This document shows positions 46,241 through 56,434 of a stretch of 64,000 nucleotides of DNA, piece by piece. Made by a program: the position numbers and the translations under genes. The notes below the pieces were generated by a model. It worked only from the letters and a program-made list of their open reading frames with translations, had not been told where the DNA came from and ran no database searches. Each line of letters begins with the position of its first letter. The first letter of the stretch is position 1. The stretch is taken from NCBI GenBank assembly GCA_001599595.1, contig BCHH01000014.1, forward strand, positions 9,587 through 73,586, in the 5' to 3' direction. This DNA is from Beverwykella pulmonaria. Taxonomy: Eukaryota; Ascomycota; Dothideomycetes; Pleosporales; Melanommataceae.

Positions 46241-46848
46241 ATGAACATCTCTCGTTAACCGGATCGTTGATCGCCTAGTAGAACCATATGACGTATGCTT
46301 ACAGAAACTCACGTTCGTGCACTCCTGCTGGACCCCCTGATGCACAGCACATTTCCTCTTCGTAGTAAATTTCGTGTAGATGGATACTGTGTACGGTGCA
46401 GCGAAAACCGTGTGCTCGACCAATACGGATTGTACTGCAAAAACTTTGCACCAGACTCGATACAAATCAGAATTATTGAATCGCGAGCAGTACTCGATTC
46501 CATTAAAATGTTCTAGTACATTGGTTTTCCATGATACGTTGGTAATCGCCTAACCGCTTCCCGATCCCCGTAGCCGACTGCGCAGCCAGGCATCCAAATC
46601 CACAAACGCCTATCTTTTCTAAAAACAAGGTCGAAAACGCAAAGGAATAGTTGAAAGGTAGAAAGTACAAGAAAGGGTACCAGGAGAATCAATAACCCTA
46701 CGAAAGGGTGGGGAAGGTTGTCGAATACAATTCAACGAAGGGTAGGACCCTAAAAGGAACATACAGTCTAATCATATGTCCTGCATTGAGAGAAAGAACA
46801 CCCCGGCGCCCATATGCAACATTAAAAGTCTTATTGTAAATGTCGAGC
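46241..46848. other. Intergenic
   Basis: 3' flank of VRG4 and the region upstream of the broken coiled-coil gene. Small overlapping frames on both strands near 46290-46510 have no family features. Confidence 0.4.
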
Positions 46849-48155
46849 TTAGTTCTTGAGGCCGTCTCGCATCGATTGGGAACTCGCGCTCACTGGAGCG
46901 TTGTGGGTTGGCAGGGCAGCTTTTGCCTTGCTATTTTGCCTGACTTTTGCGAGGGCATAGACAATACCACTGACGAATCCGACAAAGATGGCTGACACAC
47001 TGCCGAATGTGACAGCGGCATCGAAGAAGACCAACCCGCTGATCGCGATAGGCAGCTTGTTCAAGGCGCCGACCATGGAGTAGGTAGTCGAGGATGTGAC
47101 GCGGACGCACCAGGCGGAGGTGTAAGAGATGCAGACCGTAGAGAGACCGGAAAAGATCATCGCGATGATTAGGGAATTACGATATTCAATGGGGAAATTC
47201 TTGGCGATGTTTGCCGACGACCAGTCCTCCATGAACAGGGAGGCAACTAGCAGAATGGGAATGGTAAGGAGGTTGTTGTAGTACATGGCTGATACGAGTG
47301 TTAGCAAGCTGCGGTAGGTAATGGAAGGGTATGTCTTACTGTCAAAGTCCTTGAAGTTGGTCAGCTTGATTCGCTTCCTCATGCCTAGGACGTAGGTTGC
47401 CGTGCAGATGCAGTTGAACATCATCCACAAGTATCCCGCGTTCAGAGTGGAAATAGCATTTGTGGCAGCCTCTGTGGCGCCTCCAAAACTGGCCAATGCG
47501 TGCTGGATATCCGCCCATGCTGCAATGATGGAGCTCGCGACCATCAATCCAAATGAGAACAGTGCCATTGGTGTGACGGAGCCACCAAACCAGAGAACCT
47601 CTCCATATGCGATCAAGATGATGGTAAGATTCTTGAAGATGGTGTAGACAGGAATGGAGAGGAATTTCAGGGCCTTGGTGCTGGTGTAGATCATGCCGAT
47701 AAGGAGGAGGGAGATGGGGAACCCTGTGGTTGTATCAGCACGTGAGTGTTTCCTCATGTTGGAAGGCTGGCTTACACTTCTTTGCCTCATCGCTGTTGAA
47801 GTCCCGATACGTGATCACACCAAGACTTTTGCAGGTTGAAATGGCAACTACACAGACCACGGCCTACAGCGCAGTTAGCACTGACGATTCCACCCGGCCT
47901 CGGACGGCTTACCTGAACACAAAGCAGGAAGAAGTTGAGATTGTAATCCACGCCCGACAGAACGTACTTGTTTGTCACTGTCATCAGAATGGACGAAGCA
48001 CAGTATCCTATGACGGCCAGCATGGGATTCTCGGTGACAGCCGCCAGGGGCCGCGGCGGAGCGCGCATCAGAGGCGAGGCAGACCGGTTGAAGCCGCCCT
48101 CTTTGCGCTCCGGGATGTCGATGGTGTAGTCATCTCTTTTCTTGTCGTCAGACAT
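46849..48155 (-). CDS. VRG4: Golgi GDP-mannose transporter, 384 aa
   Basis: Imports GDP-mannose into the Golgi for mannosylation of glycoproteins and sphingolipids; essential in yeast. Exons: 47913-48155, 47776-47863, 47340-47723 and 46849-47288, with introns of 49, 52 and 51 nt, in phase. Cytosolic N-terminus ([13 protein letters not shown]), then about ten membrane segments of the drug/metabolite transporter fold, from [20 protein letters not shown] to [20 protein letters not shown]. It has the GDP-mannose-binding motif GALNKLPIA and the FYNN-like [11 protein letters not shown]. Basic Lys-rich tail. The family is well conserved and the copy is intact. Divergent from PLP1. Confidence 0.95.
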
Positions 48156-48711
48156 TGTGGTGGGAGGTGTGAAGGGGTACGCGTCGTGGAATGAACGAGG
48201 TTGGTCGTGGTATGGCGGAAACGAGTGGACACCAGGCCGGAGGACAGGTCAGCAGCAGGCAGTGGAGGGCACTGGGAGGGACGTTGGTGGAAGTGGAGGA
48301 AGAAAGGAGGCTTGCGAGAAATGAACAATGTGTCTCCAAGTCCAGGGTGCAAGGAGGGCGCAGCGATGGATGTGTTGGGTCTAGTGTTGGCGGTGCTCTC
48401 CTGGAGTCCCCCACGGACTGCAGCAGGTTAATTTTACACTGGCGAAAAGGGTGCCAAGCCGCCCCTTGTCGCTCACTCAGAGCCTCGTCAGCCGCAATCT
48501 GTACCGGGGTCTATCGCGCCCACTGTCGCAATTCATATTGCCGACCAGAAACGAGGCTAAGAGTTTATTTTTTGCCGTAGTAGTTATCGCGTGCGCGGTT
48601 CCCTATCGCGGGCAATTCATGCGTTCACGTGATCGATCTAGGCTGCTCAGATGATAGCAAAACTCGTCCCGGCCGCGTCTCTCTCAGCTAGCCATCAAGC
48701 CTTTCAATAAC
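48156..48711. promoter_or_regulatory. Bidirectional upstream region, VRG4 / PLP1
   Basis: 556 bases between divergent start codons. No other feature seen. Confidence 0.5.
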
Positions 48712-49484
48712 ATGGCCGAACTTGACCCCAAGGTTGCAGCTATCGTGGACAGCGCCACCAAAGACAATGATTCAGACGAGGATGCCCTCATCGCCGCGCT
48801 GGAAGACGACGAAGAGCTGGATGCATTCCGCGAGCAGCGCCTGCAGCAGCTCCATGCCGAGTTCGACAACGCACGCCGCCTGCGCGCGAACCAACATGGC
48901 ACCTACACCGAGATCAAGGACGAGAAGGCGTTGATGGATATCACCACCAGCACGAAGCTGTGTGTGGTGCACTTCTTCAAGCCCGACTTCAATCGCTGCA
49001 GGATCATGGACAACCATCTTGAAGTAAGTGGCATGGCATAGAATAGGTTCTTGGTAAAATACATGCTGTTTCTTACTCTTTTGGGCCTTTTTGCTTTTGC
49101 TTTTGGTTTCATACCTTGTATTTTGCTGTTTAGGTCTTCTTTCCCTAACCCCTCACTCAGTCACTTGCCCCAAAACACTACGAAGCTCGGATACTCAAAA
49201 TAAACGTGGACAACTGCCCATTTCTGGTCACTAGGTTGAAGGTGCAAGTTCTGCCATGCGTCATCGCTTTCATCGATGGCATTGGAGTAGATCGGATCAT
49301 CGGGTTCGAGGGGCTCGGCCGGACGCCCGAGAACTTCACTACGAGAGATTTGGAGGCGAGACTGATCCGAGCAAATGTTCTATCGAGAGAAAAAGTGGAC
49401 AAGGATGACCAGAGGCGGGCCACTCAGAGGAGGAAGGACGACGCGGCAGCAAAAGATGAAGAGGACTACGATGAATGGGAGTGA
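48712..49484 (+). CDS. PLP1: Phosducin-like protein 1 / TXNDC9, 211 aa
   Basis: Thioredoxin-fold co-chaperone of the CCT chaperonin that affects tubulin and actin folding. Exons 48712-49023 and 49161-49484, with a 137-nt intron. Acidic start (MAELDPKVAAIVDSATKDND), coiled helix (EELDAFREQRLQQLHAEF), and the family segment HGTYTEIKDEKALMDITT. The thioredoxin-like domain (VVHFFKPDFNRCRIMDNHLE, KINVDNCPFLVTRLKVQVLP) lacks a CxxC active site, as expected. Charged tail ending EEDYDEWE. The gene is complete; its intron is longer than most here. Confidence 0.95.
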
Positions 49485-49984
49485 AGTCTGACTCTCCACT
49501 TCATGTCCACTTCAACCAAGTCACTAGCGAAAACCGATTGTGCAGGATATACGTCCTTCCCACCAAAAGAATGGCAGAAGGAACAAAAATGTTACTTGGG
49601 CCAGAAAATCCGGGTTATACTCCTCCCCTTACATGACAGTTAGGTAGGGCCTCATGAGAGGTCATAACTGCTTCAATGAGGCACATATATGTTGATGAAA
49701 TGGAGTCTGGACGCTGGTTCCAATAACTCTATACTTGTTTCGTCACGTAGAACATGTATGTTTCAGCATTAGAGCAAGTAGATCAATGAACTACACAGGT
49801 CTTCATTCAATGAATAAGGGAGTCATTACATATACGTCATAATACCGCTGATAACCCCGTAAGAAACATGGAACCTGAACTCCAGCCTAGTCCCAGACTC
49901 GTACCAAACCCCAAACCCAAACCAATGAGGTACTCCAACATAGTACAAATTCCCAGAATTTCAACCCACATTCGCTCGTCCCAT
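49485..49984. other. Intergenic, convergent 3' flanks
   Basis: Between PLP1 (+) and the small glycine-rich gene (-). Nothing recognised. Confidence 0.45.
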
Positions 49985-50209
49985 CTAACAACCACCCCCT
50001 CCACCACCTCCGCCGTCTCCTCCTCCACCACCCCCACCCCCTCCATCACCTCCACCAAACCACCCTCCACCACCCCCTCCATCGCCCCCGCCATAATACG
50101 CACCGCCCGCGGCATGTCCACCTCCATAATGATGCCGGCGCTTCCGTCCGTGAGCTTTCCGCATCGGCGGCGGGTACAAGTCGGTTTGTTTCGAGGAGGT
50201 GCAGCCCAT
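49985..50209 (-). CDS. Tiny glycine-rich protein with MGC lipidation motif, 74 aa
   Basis: The frame begins MGCTSSKQTD. Gly2, followed by Cys3 and Ser at positions 5-6, is the classic signal for N-myristoylation plus palmitoylation, so membrane anchoring is predicted. A short basic, His-containing patch (RKAHGRKRRHHYGGG) follows. The second half is almost pure Gly with Asp and Trp/Phe interruptions, ending in Cys. There are no introns. Low-complexity frames can arise by chance on CCACC-rich DNA, but here the N-terminal motif is well formed and sits at the first ATG. Function unknown; no neighbour clue. Confidence 0.5.
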   Translation of the reverse strand: MGCTSSKQTDLYPPPMRKAHGRKRRHHYGGGHAAGGAYYGGGDGGGGGGWFGGGDGGGGGGGGGDGGGGGGGGC

Positions 50210-50454
50210 TATGATATTATGGTTTATGGATAGGAGACTGGATGTGAGTCAGGGCATGTTGTATGAATGAGGAGAGAGAAAGTGGAAGTAAGCTTACGTT
50301 GTGGTAGGTAGTGGCTTCCAGCGTGTTTGGTCGTGGAGTGTGTGGTATTGGTGGTCGAGATTGGGTGTGAATGAGTAGTTGTTGCAACTTCCGTAACCGG
50401 AAATAATCTGGTTTGCTGACTCCAATTGACCTTGGTATAGAGTAGTAGCAGTAT

Positions 50455-50667
50455 TCAATAGCCCTTTTCAAAGACCGGAGCCCACCCATTATATGTTAGC
50501 TTTTGCCTCAGCTCTGCCTTGTACGCAGCCTCAAACCCGATCGTCAACACCGCCTCGTATAACAACGTCATCAACCGCGCTCCCACACGATCTACTTGTT
50601 CCTGCCTCTTTACGACCCACAATGCGAATAAGCGCACACTAGTCGCAAGGCTGAGCCCAAGCCACAT
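50455..50667 (-). CDS. Possible small membrane-type protein, 70 aa
   Basis: The open frame begins MWLGLSLATSVRLFALWVV, a likely membrane or signal-anchor helix, then KRQEQVDRVGARLMTLLYEA, IGFEAAYKAELRQKL and GWAPVFEKGY before the stop. Composition and the amphipathic second helix look genuinely coding. The frame is open further upstream (to 51180), but that part looks random and runs into the neighbour's 3' flank. A 5' exon may exist. No family named. Confidence 0.35.
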   Translation of the reverse strand: MWLGLSLATSVRLFALWVVKRQEQVDRVGARLMTLLYEAVLTIGFEAAYKAELRQKLTYNGWAPVFEKGY

Positions 50668-51181
50668 CCTGCGATCACGTGCTGCAGGCGATCTCGCATC
50701 GGAATTGTGTGAGACTAGCTGGATTAGGAGCGGTGAATGTTGGAGTGGGCAGACTGCTGACGTACGATGTTGTGGCAGCGTATAGAAGCCTGGATCAGGA
50801 TACTGTGTACGGTAGGACAAGTAGCGAATTAGAATCTGACGTATAACGGATTTCCAATTTTGAGTACCTGGCTTGCAACGCAAAGCACAGTGATCGTGGA
50901 AAGACCAGCTTTCGAGTGGGAAAAAAAAATGTCCGAAATGAGATTGAAATACGACTGACATACAAAGGTCGTCTATGAACCATACAAACACGCTCCCGAA
51001 CCCTGAAATAATCGTGGCATCTATGTGAGAAAAATCGTCCCCTCGAACCCTCTCCCTCTCCCTCCTGCCGATTCGAACCAGTAGCTTGCTGTGTACAGAA
51101 TATCTACCCAACCCCCAGAACCCCTCCCAATGCTTGTCCCGTAGTCGTGCTATGTAGTGTAGGTGCGTTGGTGTTGCCAAA
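50668..51181. other. Intergenic
   Basis: Upstream of the possible 70-aa gene and downstream of the second sugar-transporter gene. An open frame crosses it on the minus strand but has no coding signature. Confidence 0.35.
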
Positions 51182-52252
51182 TCATTTGCGCTGCTTTGCC
51201 TTCAAGGCCAAGTGCGAGTACACCCAGCCTCCGCTCAACGCCAGCAAGACACCGAGCCATTCCCGCGGGCTGAGAATCTTGCCCTCGCTGTACCAGCCAA
51301 TGGACAGAATCATGATCGTCTTGAGATGGCTGACAATGTTGAACGTCAGGGCGGACGTGCGGCCAATGATCAGGAATTGAGACAGATTGTACAGAGAAGC
51401 CATGATGCCAGATGCGCAGACGGAGTAGAGGATGTTGGTCGGCACAAGGCTGAGATCTGGGATCTTGTCGAAGAAGGGCACGAAAGGAATGAGCAATAGA
51501 ACGGAAATCGGGGCCTGGTTCAGGAGTAGCTGGGGGCCTGAGACGGCGAAATCCTCAATCTTTTTCCCGATCCAGATCTGGTAGAGCGCGGTCGAGCAGA
51601 ACGCCAAGGTTGCAATGATAACACCGAAGAGTTGAGTTTTGGCAGCCTCATTGATCGTGAATGACACTCCGATACACGTGGCCAGAATGGCGGCGAGCAT
51701 GTATCGTGTAACCGTCTTGCGGAACAGCGCGAAGTTGATCAAGACCACGCAGGGGGTTGTCATGACTTTGGAAAGCTGGTAGAAGCCGATCGAGTTGTAC
51801 GTCAAGCTGAGGTTTCCGAGCACAACGTATCCGGCGAAGAAGGCGCATACGGGCATCATGTCCCAGGGACTCAATCGGATGGCCTTGAAGGCGCGGAAGG
51901 GGCCGCGGGTCGAGATGAAGAGGACGAGGCCGGTGGCGGTGAAATGCCACATCACCACCATCAGCTGGCAGGCCTTGAGCTGCTCATCGCTGAACACACT
52001 GTCTGGTAGTTAGCACCACCGCGCGCACGACTTGTCTTGTGTGGTATCGTACCGTTTGCTCAGGAAGATGAGGCCCAGGGTCGAGAATGTGTTGAGGGCA
52101 ATCCAGAAACAGGTAATCAGTTTCTCCTTGAGCGGAATGGGGGCGACCTCGGTCGGCTTCTCGAACTGCGGCAGCTCCTGGAGGTCTGACGAGTCGCGCG
52201 GGTCTACATTGTCGACGAGGCCGTCGGTGGAGGGGCGTTTCTCTGCTGCCAT
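51182..52252 (-). CDS. Nucleotide-sugar/triose-phosphate transporter family protein (SLC35E-like), 335 aa
   Basis: Drug/metabolite-transporter superfamily. Exons 52053-52252 and 51182-51989, with a 63-nt intron, in phase. Cytosolic N-terminus (MAAEKRPSTDG), first membrane segment LITCFWIALNTFSTLGLIFLSK, and about ten segments in total. Family-typical pieces include VVLGNLSLTYNSIGFYQLSK, TTPCVVLINF, GVSFTINEAAKTQLFGVI and ALTFNIVSHLKTIMIL, with a Lys-rich C-terminus (ALKAKQRK). The YNSIGFYQ and K..TTP patterns place it near the SLC35E3/plant UDP-sugar group. Substrate not known. It is not close to VRG4 in sequence despite being 3 kb away. Confidence 0.88.
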
Positions 52253-53874
52253 GATTGTCAGTGAGGCGTTCAGTGTGGTTCGGGTAGGGCGTCCTCATAC
52301 CCATCTATCTACGTAGCGGGGTTGTAGCGAGCGACTGGATTCTGGCAGGCTTTTATGCCAACATTAAAAGACAGGAGCGTGGAAAGGAGCGAAGGCGCGG
52401 TGGGCAGTGGGGGAGGAACACGGTTTCAAGAAGAGAGGAGGAGATGAGGACGAAAAGGGTGGTACTGCGCGCCCAGGCGTACGGAAGCGGTAGGATGTAG
52501 GATTCCCTTAGGGGCTGCGTCGCGTCACGTGAAGACCGGGTTCGCGCGAGGGCTGAGTAAAATGAGAAAGTGAGCCAGCGCCACGTCCTGTCGCGGCGGC
52601 TGCTGAGTGGGTAGATGCTGGAGGCGGTAAGACAGCGCCTTGTCGAATTATATTTAGCCACCGAGCGCTCCTCGGCAGGCGACCAGGAAGACGCGTTCGG
52701 ACACATTTTGTTATCTGTCTATCAACGCTGTCGCTACAAGCCTTACATTCTGCTGGCAAATGCGTGCGAATTGGCGCGCCACACCACTCCTTTGGCCGGG
52801 GGTCAGGAACGGAAAAGCAGCCGTTCAGCGTGAAACAGGGATCGTCCCAGGCGAGAGGGAGTGTTTCTGAGGGTGTTGGCCATCGCATCCTTGCGACACC
52901 ACTTTGCCTCTGACCGCGCCTGAGTGGTGTGTTTATACTCTTGCGGTGAGTCAGGATTAGCTTAGAGATCCAAAGGTTGTGCGTTCTGAAAAAGTACCAC
53001 GACGCCACAGTGTTGCTGAGAGATGCCCTAGTGCTGTTATGCCAGCCAGCCATTGCTCCGCTGCTGCCATCGAGGCGACTCTCTATGTAGCTGGTTGCGG
53101 ACTTGTTCATGGCCCCTTTTGCTCGTTGGACCCGTTTCCGCTTAACTTGACCTATCCCGGTAGGACTGAAAAGATAGCATTGAACATGCGAATTTTCCAC
53201 ATTGTCCATCGATCTTATCTTATTCAGGGGCTGAAATGCGCCTGGGGAAAGTATTCGGCTGTGTGCTTCTTTACAAAAGCAATGCTTCCCACGTGGAAGC
53301 CCTTGCGAACACATGAGGGTGAAGAGTGCATGGTTATTCTTCTGGAAGACGATACGATGCAATGCTATTGCTTGCATGAATTTTTTCTCTATCTTTAGCC
53401 TTTTCATTCAGCATATCATTCTCCGCAGTCTCTCATCTCCGAACCGTTCCAAAGGAGTGAACCCCATCCGCATAAAAAAAGAACGCGAAAACTATATCAG
53501 TTCCGCCCAAGCTAGAAGTGCCGCTCGCAACTTGTTGAGCTTGGTTCCAACAGCTTTTAGTGGGAAGAGAAGATAAAGGATAGGTAGATGATGTTATGAG
53601 GAGGGCAAGAGCATTGATTGCGGCTTACCGTGTCCTGTTGTACCTGTGGGAGTGAGATCTGCGGTAGAGGGTGGATAGTAGCTGCCTGCCGGCATATTTG
53701 GAAATGGAGTCAAAGGACCAAGTTCACAGACAGCGACAAAGGCTTATGAAAACAGCAGAAACGCAAGGTCTATTACATGCTCGATTCTCGCCATGCAACA
53801 CGCATATGCCTACTCCCAACAAGTCGGACATGAAAAGTATATCAAAACTGACATGACCAAAGGCCAAAACGCAC
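52253..53874. other. 1.6-kb intergenic between transporter and F-box gene
   Basis: Holds the transporter promoter and the F-box gene 3' flank. A 299-codon open frame spans 52508-53407 on the minus strand, but its composition (Arg/Ser/His/Cys-rich, no domain) looks like chance and I do not call it. Nothing else seen. Confidence 0.4.
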
Positions 53875-54948
53875 TCATACAGCAACACCGACCTCACCCT
53901 CGGCCACGGCACCAAGAAACTCGCTAATGTCCTCTCCACGTTCATCAAGCACCCACTCGAGCGTCTGCGCCCACGTCTCGCCATTGTTCTCAAACCAATC
54001 CCCCAAGCCTCGCACATACCCCTCGACCATGCCCTTGAGCGGCGCATTCTCTTTTAGCCACATGATTTGCTCAGGATCCAGCTTCAGCATATCTTCCACG
54101 ACGTAGTAGTGCGGAATGTCATCGCCCCATCCCTCACTGCCGATCTCATGATTAGCACGAAGACTAAACTTGGACGAGCCATGGCGCAAGGCAAACGCCG
54201 AGGTGCTGTGGAAGTGCGACGAGAGGGTTGTGGACGTAGTGTGAAACTGCGAGATGAAGGGGTTGTGAGCCGGAGCGCTGGGAGGCGGCGGATAGTTGAG
54301 GTGGATATTGAAGAGGAGATGGTGGTCGTTGTCCGGATACCGCTTCTTGAACTTGCGCGCGATGGTTCCGTTGGAGGGGCAGATGCTACTATGCAACACC
54401 TCCCGCACAACGCCGTGTACATCGGCAATCTCAGCCAGCTCCGCTGTGCTCCAATTGTGCAGCAGCCCAGCACGTTTCTGTATCACGAGCCGAACAGCTC
54501 GAAGTTCGCGAGGGTGATCTCGATTGTGGAAGGCGCGCGTGTAGAGCCAGAGACGGTAAATTGCACGGCGCAGTCGATACCGCTCGTCCGAGGTCAGAAG
54601 GCGCCGGTTCTCGTAGTTGTACTTCCACCTCTTGAACGGGTAGATATCGCACCATTTCTCGGCCACGCGGCCGGTATGCACGATCTGCTTGAGCAGGGCG
54701 ATGGAGAAGGGAACGGAGCGAATGACGTGGGCTGGCTGGCTGGCGTTATGTGTGAGGAGCTGGTTAAGGTCTTGCAGAGGCCCGAACTGGGTTTCGGCGG
54801 CTTCTTCGAGGATAGCGAGTTTCTGGGAGGAGGCGTAAATGCTACGAAAGCGGCGGCAGGTCGACGAGAGGGCAAGGACGTCGCTGACGGAGGTGCAGGA
54901 AAAAAACACGTGGGAAACAAGTTCGGTTGCTAGATGGTCGAACAGCAT
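53875..54948 (-). CDS. F-box protein, 357 aa
   Basis: Single exon. The first 45 residues fit an F-box (LATELVSHVFFSCTSVSDVL, LSSTCRRFRSIY), the Skp1-binding module of SCF ubiquitin ligases. The remainder is a conserved-looking helical region (PFKRWKYNYENRRLLTSDER, RAIYRLWLYTRAFHN) common to uncharacterised fungal F-box proteins, and it ends in an acidic tail. The substrate is unknown. It is divergent from another F-box-type gene. A short (TCTGAAA) triplication lies just upstream at about 54961-54983. Confidence 0.8.
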   Translation of the reverse strand: MLFDHLATELVSHVFFSCTSVSDVLALSSTCRRFRSIYASSQKLAILEEAAETQFGPLQDLNQLLTHNASQPAHVIRSVPFSIALLKQIVHTGRVAEKWCDIYPFKRWKYNYENRRLLTSDERYRLRRAIYRLWLYTRAFHNRDHPRELRAVRLVIQKRAGLLHNWSTAELAEIADVHGVVREVLHSSICPSNGTIARKFKKRYPDNDHHLLFNIHLNYPPPPSAPAHNPFISQFHTTSTTLSSHFHSTSAFALRHGSSKFSLRANHEIGSEGWGDDIPHYYVVEDMLKLDPEQIMWLKENAPLKGMVEGYVRGLGDWFENNGETWAQTLEWVLDERGEDISEFLGAVAEGEVGVAV

Positions 54949-55423
54949 CTTGGCGGTAGGGTCTGAAATCTGAAATCTGAAATACTAAGGAAACAACGGC
55001 TCCGCCTCTTCTCCGCTTCTTCAATCGTCTTTTTGGGGTGTATATGGGTTGATACGTGTAGGATCGGCGCAAAACTGAGCGGGTCTTGCTGTGTTCGGCG
55101 CCGAAGGGGATGGAAGGGTTTAGATAATCGAGACCCCTCCGTTGGGGCTATAAAAGTGTCGCGAGACATGTGCAAAGAGGTCACTGGATGCAATGGCAAT
55201 GGCCAGCCCCGGCGGGCTGGAGATGGTTCTTGCGGTCATGGCTGGCGAGTGGTGGTGAGAAAGGAGGTTTGTGGTTCCCGCGCTGGAGATATATATGGCG
55301 CCAAGTTTGCGCTGGGGCCGCCTGCTGACACCTTCCCACCTCCGTCATCAACCAACCTACCCGAACAGAGCCTCAATAGTTTTGTGCAACCACTATCCAA
55401 ATACTCACTGCATTGCGGGCGCA
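54949..55423. promoter_or_regulatory. Bidirectional upstream region of two F-box-type genes
   Basis: 475 bases between divergent starts, including three copies of a 7-bp tctgaaa unit near 54961-54983. No other gene. Confidence 0.5.
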
Positions 55424-56257
55424 ATGCACAGTCCCTTGCCCTCACCTGAAAAGCTCTCTCCCCTCCTACGACTTCCGGTCGAACTCCGCCACCAGATATT
55501 TGCCTATGTCTTGCCCTCGACCTCATCCTTCGACGTGCGACTCCAGCGCGGAACCGGCGAGCAACCCGAGCGCAGCGAATACAATCTGACCTTCGTGCGC
55601 GAGACCCTCGGCAGTGGGGTTTGGAAGATGCAGAAGACGCTGCCCAAGACGGAGCGCGAGACGGGGAATGACATCGTATGGCGGCGGGGCAGCATTGGCA
55701 TTCTACAAGTGTGCAAGCAGGTCCACGACGAGTGCGCGGACATGATATACGGGGAAAACGTCTTCGTCATCGATGTCGCCTTCAATTCGATTACGTTTCG
55801 GTACCGCTGGCGGACTGCGAACAATCTCACGCCGAACCGATCCATTCTGTTCCTAAGCCACTTCTCGCAGAGGAATTTGATGCGGATCAAGAACTACGTT
55901 GTCAATGTGGAGCACGTGGATGACTACACGGGCATGATCAAATACAACACAGGAGGAAGAGGGCTCACTGCCGGAATCAGAGACCAGGTGCAGAACTTGG
56001 TCGATTTGCTGAGCATCGTACCATGCCTGCACCGGCTGCACATCCACTTGATCGATGGTGCCATCAGCCGAATCCGGTTTCCAAGTGGCCGCGTGCATAG
56101 AGTACAGGACGAGAAGAACTTTTCCCACTCGCAAACCGTACTCGACCCGTTCCACAGACTGTATGGGGTGCGGAAAGGGCAGGTAACGGGCGTGAGCGAG
56201 GGGTACGCGAAAGCACTCGAGAAGAGCATGACGGCTTGTAGAGGCGCCCCGACTTGA
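55424..56257 (+). CDS. F-box-like / DUF7730-type protein, 277 aa
   Basis: Single exon. The start chosen is MHSPLPSPEKLS; the frame is open for 51 codons more upstream, but that part is unlike protein. LLRLPVELRHQIFAYVLP is the LPxELRxxIYxYVLP-type opening of a large ascomycete family of F-box-like proteins. Then come IGILQVCKQVHDECADMIYGENVF, also a hallmark of that family, and FLSHFSQRNLMRIKNYVVNV. No known substrate. Such genes are numerous and lineage-expanded in filamentous fungi. Confidence 0.82.
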   Translation: MHSPLPSPEKLSPLLRLPVELRHQIFAYVLPSTSSFDVRLQRGTGEQPERSEYNLTFVRETLGSGVWKMQKTLPKTERETGNDIVWRRGSIGILQVCKQVHDECADMIYGENVFVIDVAFNSITFRYRWRTANNLTPNRSILFLSHFSQRNLMRIKNYVVNVEHVDDYTGMIKYNTGGRGLTAGIRDQVQNLVDLLSIVPCLHRLHIHLIDGAISRIRFPSGRVHRVQDEKNFSHSQTVLDPFHRLYGVRKGQVTGVSEGYAKALEKSMTACRGAPT

Positions 56258-56434
56258 CACAAATGGGGACCCTCCCGGATATCATGTTAGACACTATATA
56301 GTGAGACCTGTCATAGACGTTACCACCAAGCTTCTGCTATCTGTGACCAATTACGCCGAAAACTCAAAGTGTATTACATACACTTCCCAAGTATCCTGGA
56401 ACGCCATGCTTTTGCCCTGAAAAGGCTGGAATGA

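Noticed and set aside
46381..50813. 16-bp word ggatactgtgtacggt present near 46381 and near 50798
   Set aside because: One shared 16-mer in 64 kb is close to chance expectation and flanks show no similarity.
51060..51090. tRNA-like B box (GGTTCGAATC) on the minus strand
   Set aside because: Flanking bases do not pair into a T stem and no A box or acceptor stem is found at the right distance.
52508..53407. 299-codon open frame, minus strand
   Set aside because: No domain, Arg/Ser/His/Cys-heavy random-like composition, and it covers the promoter of the adjacent transporter. Long frames without stops can occur by chance in this G/C content.
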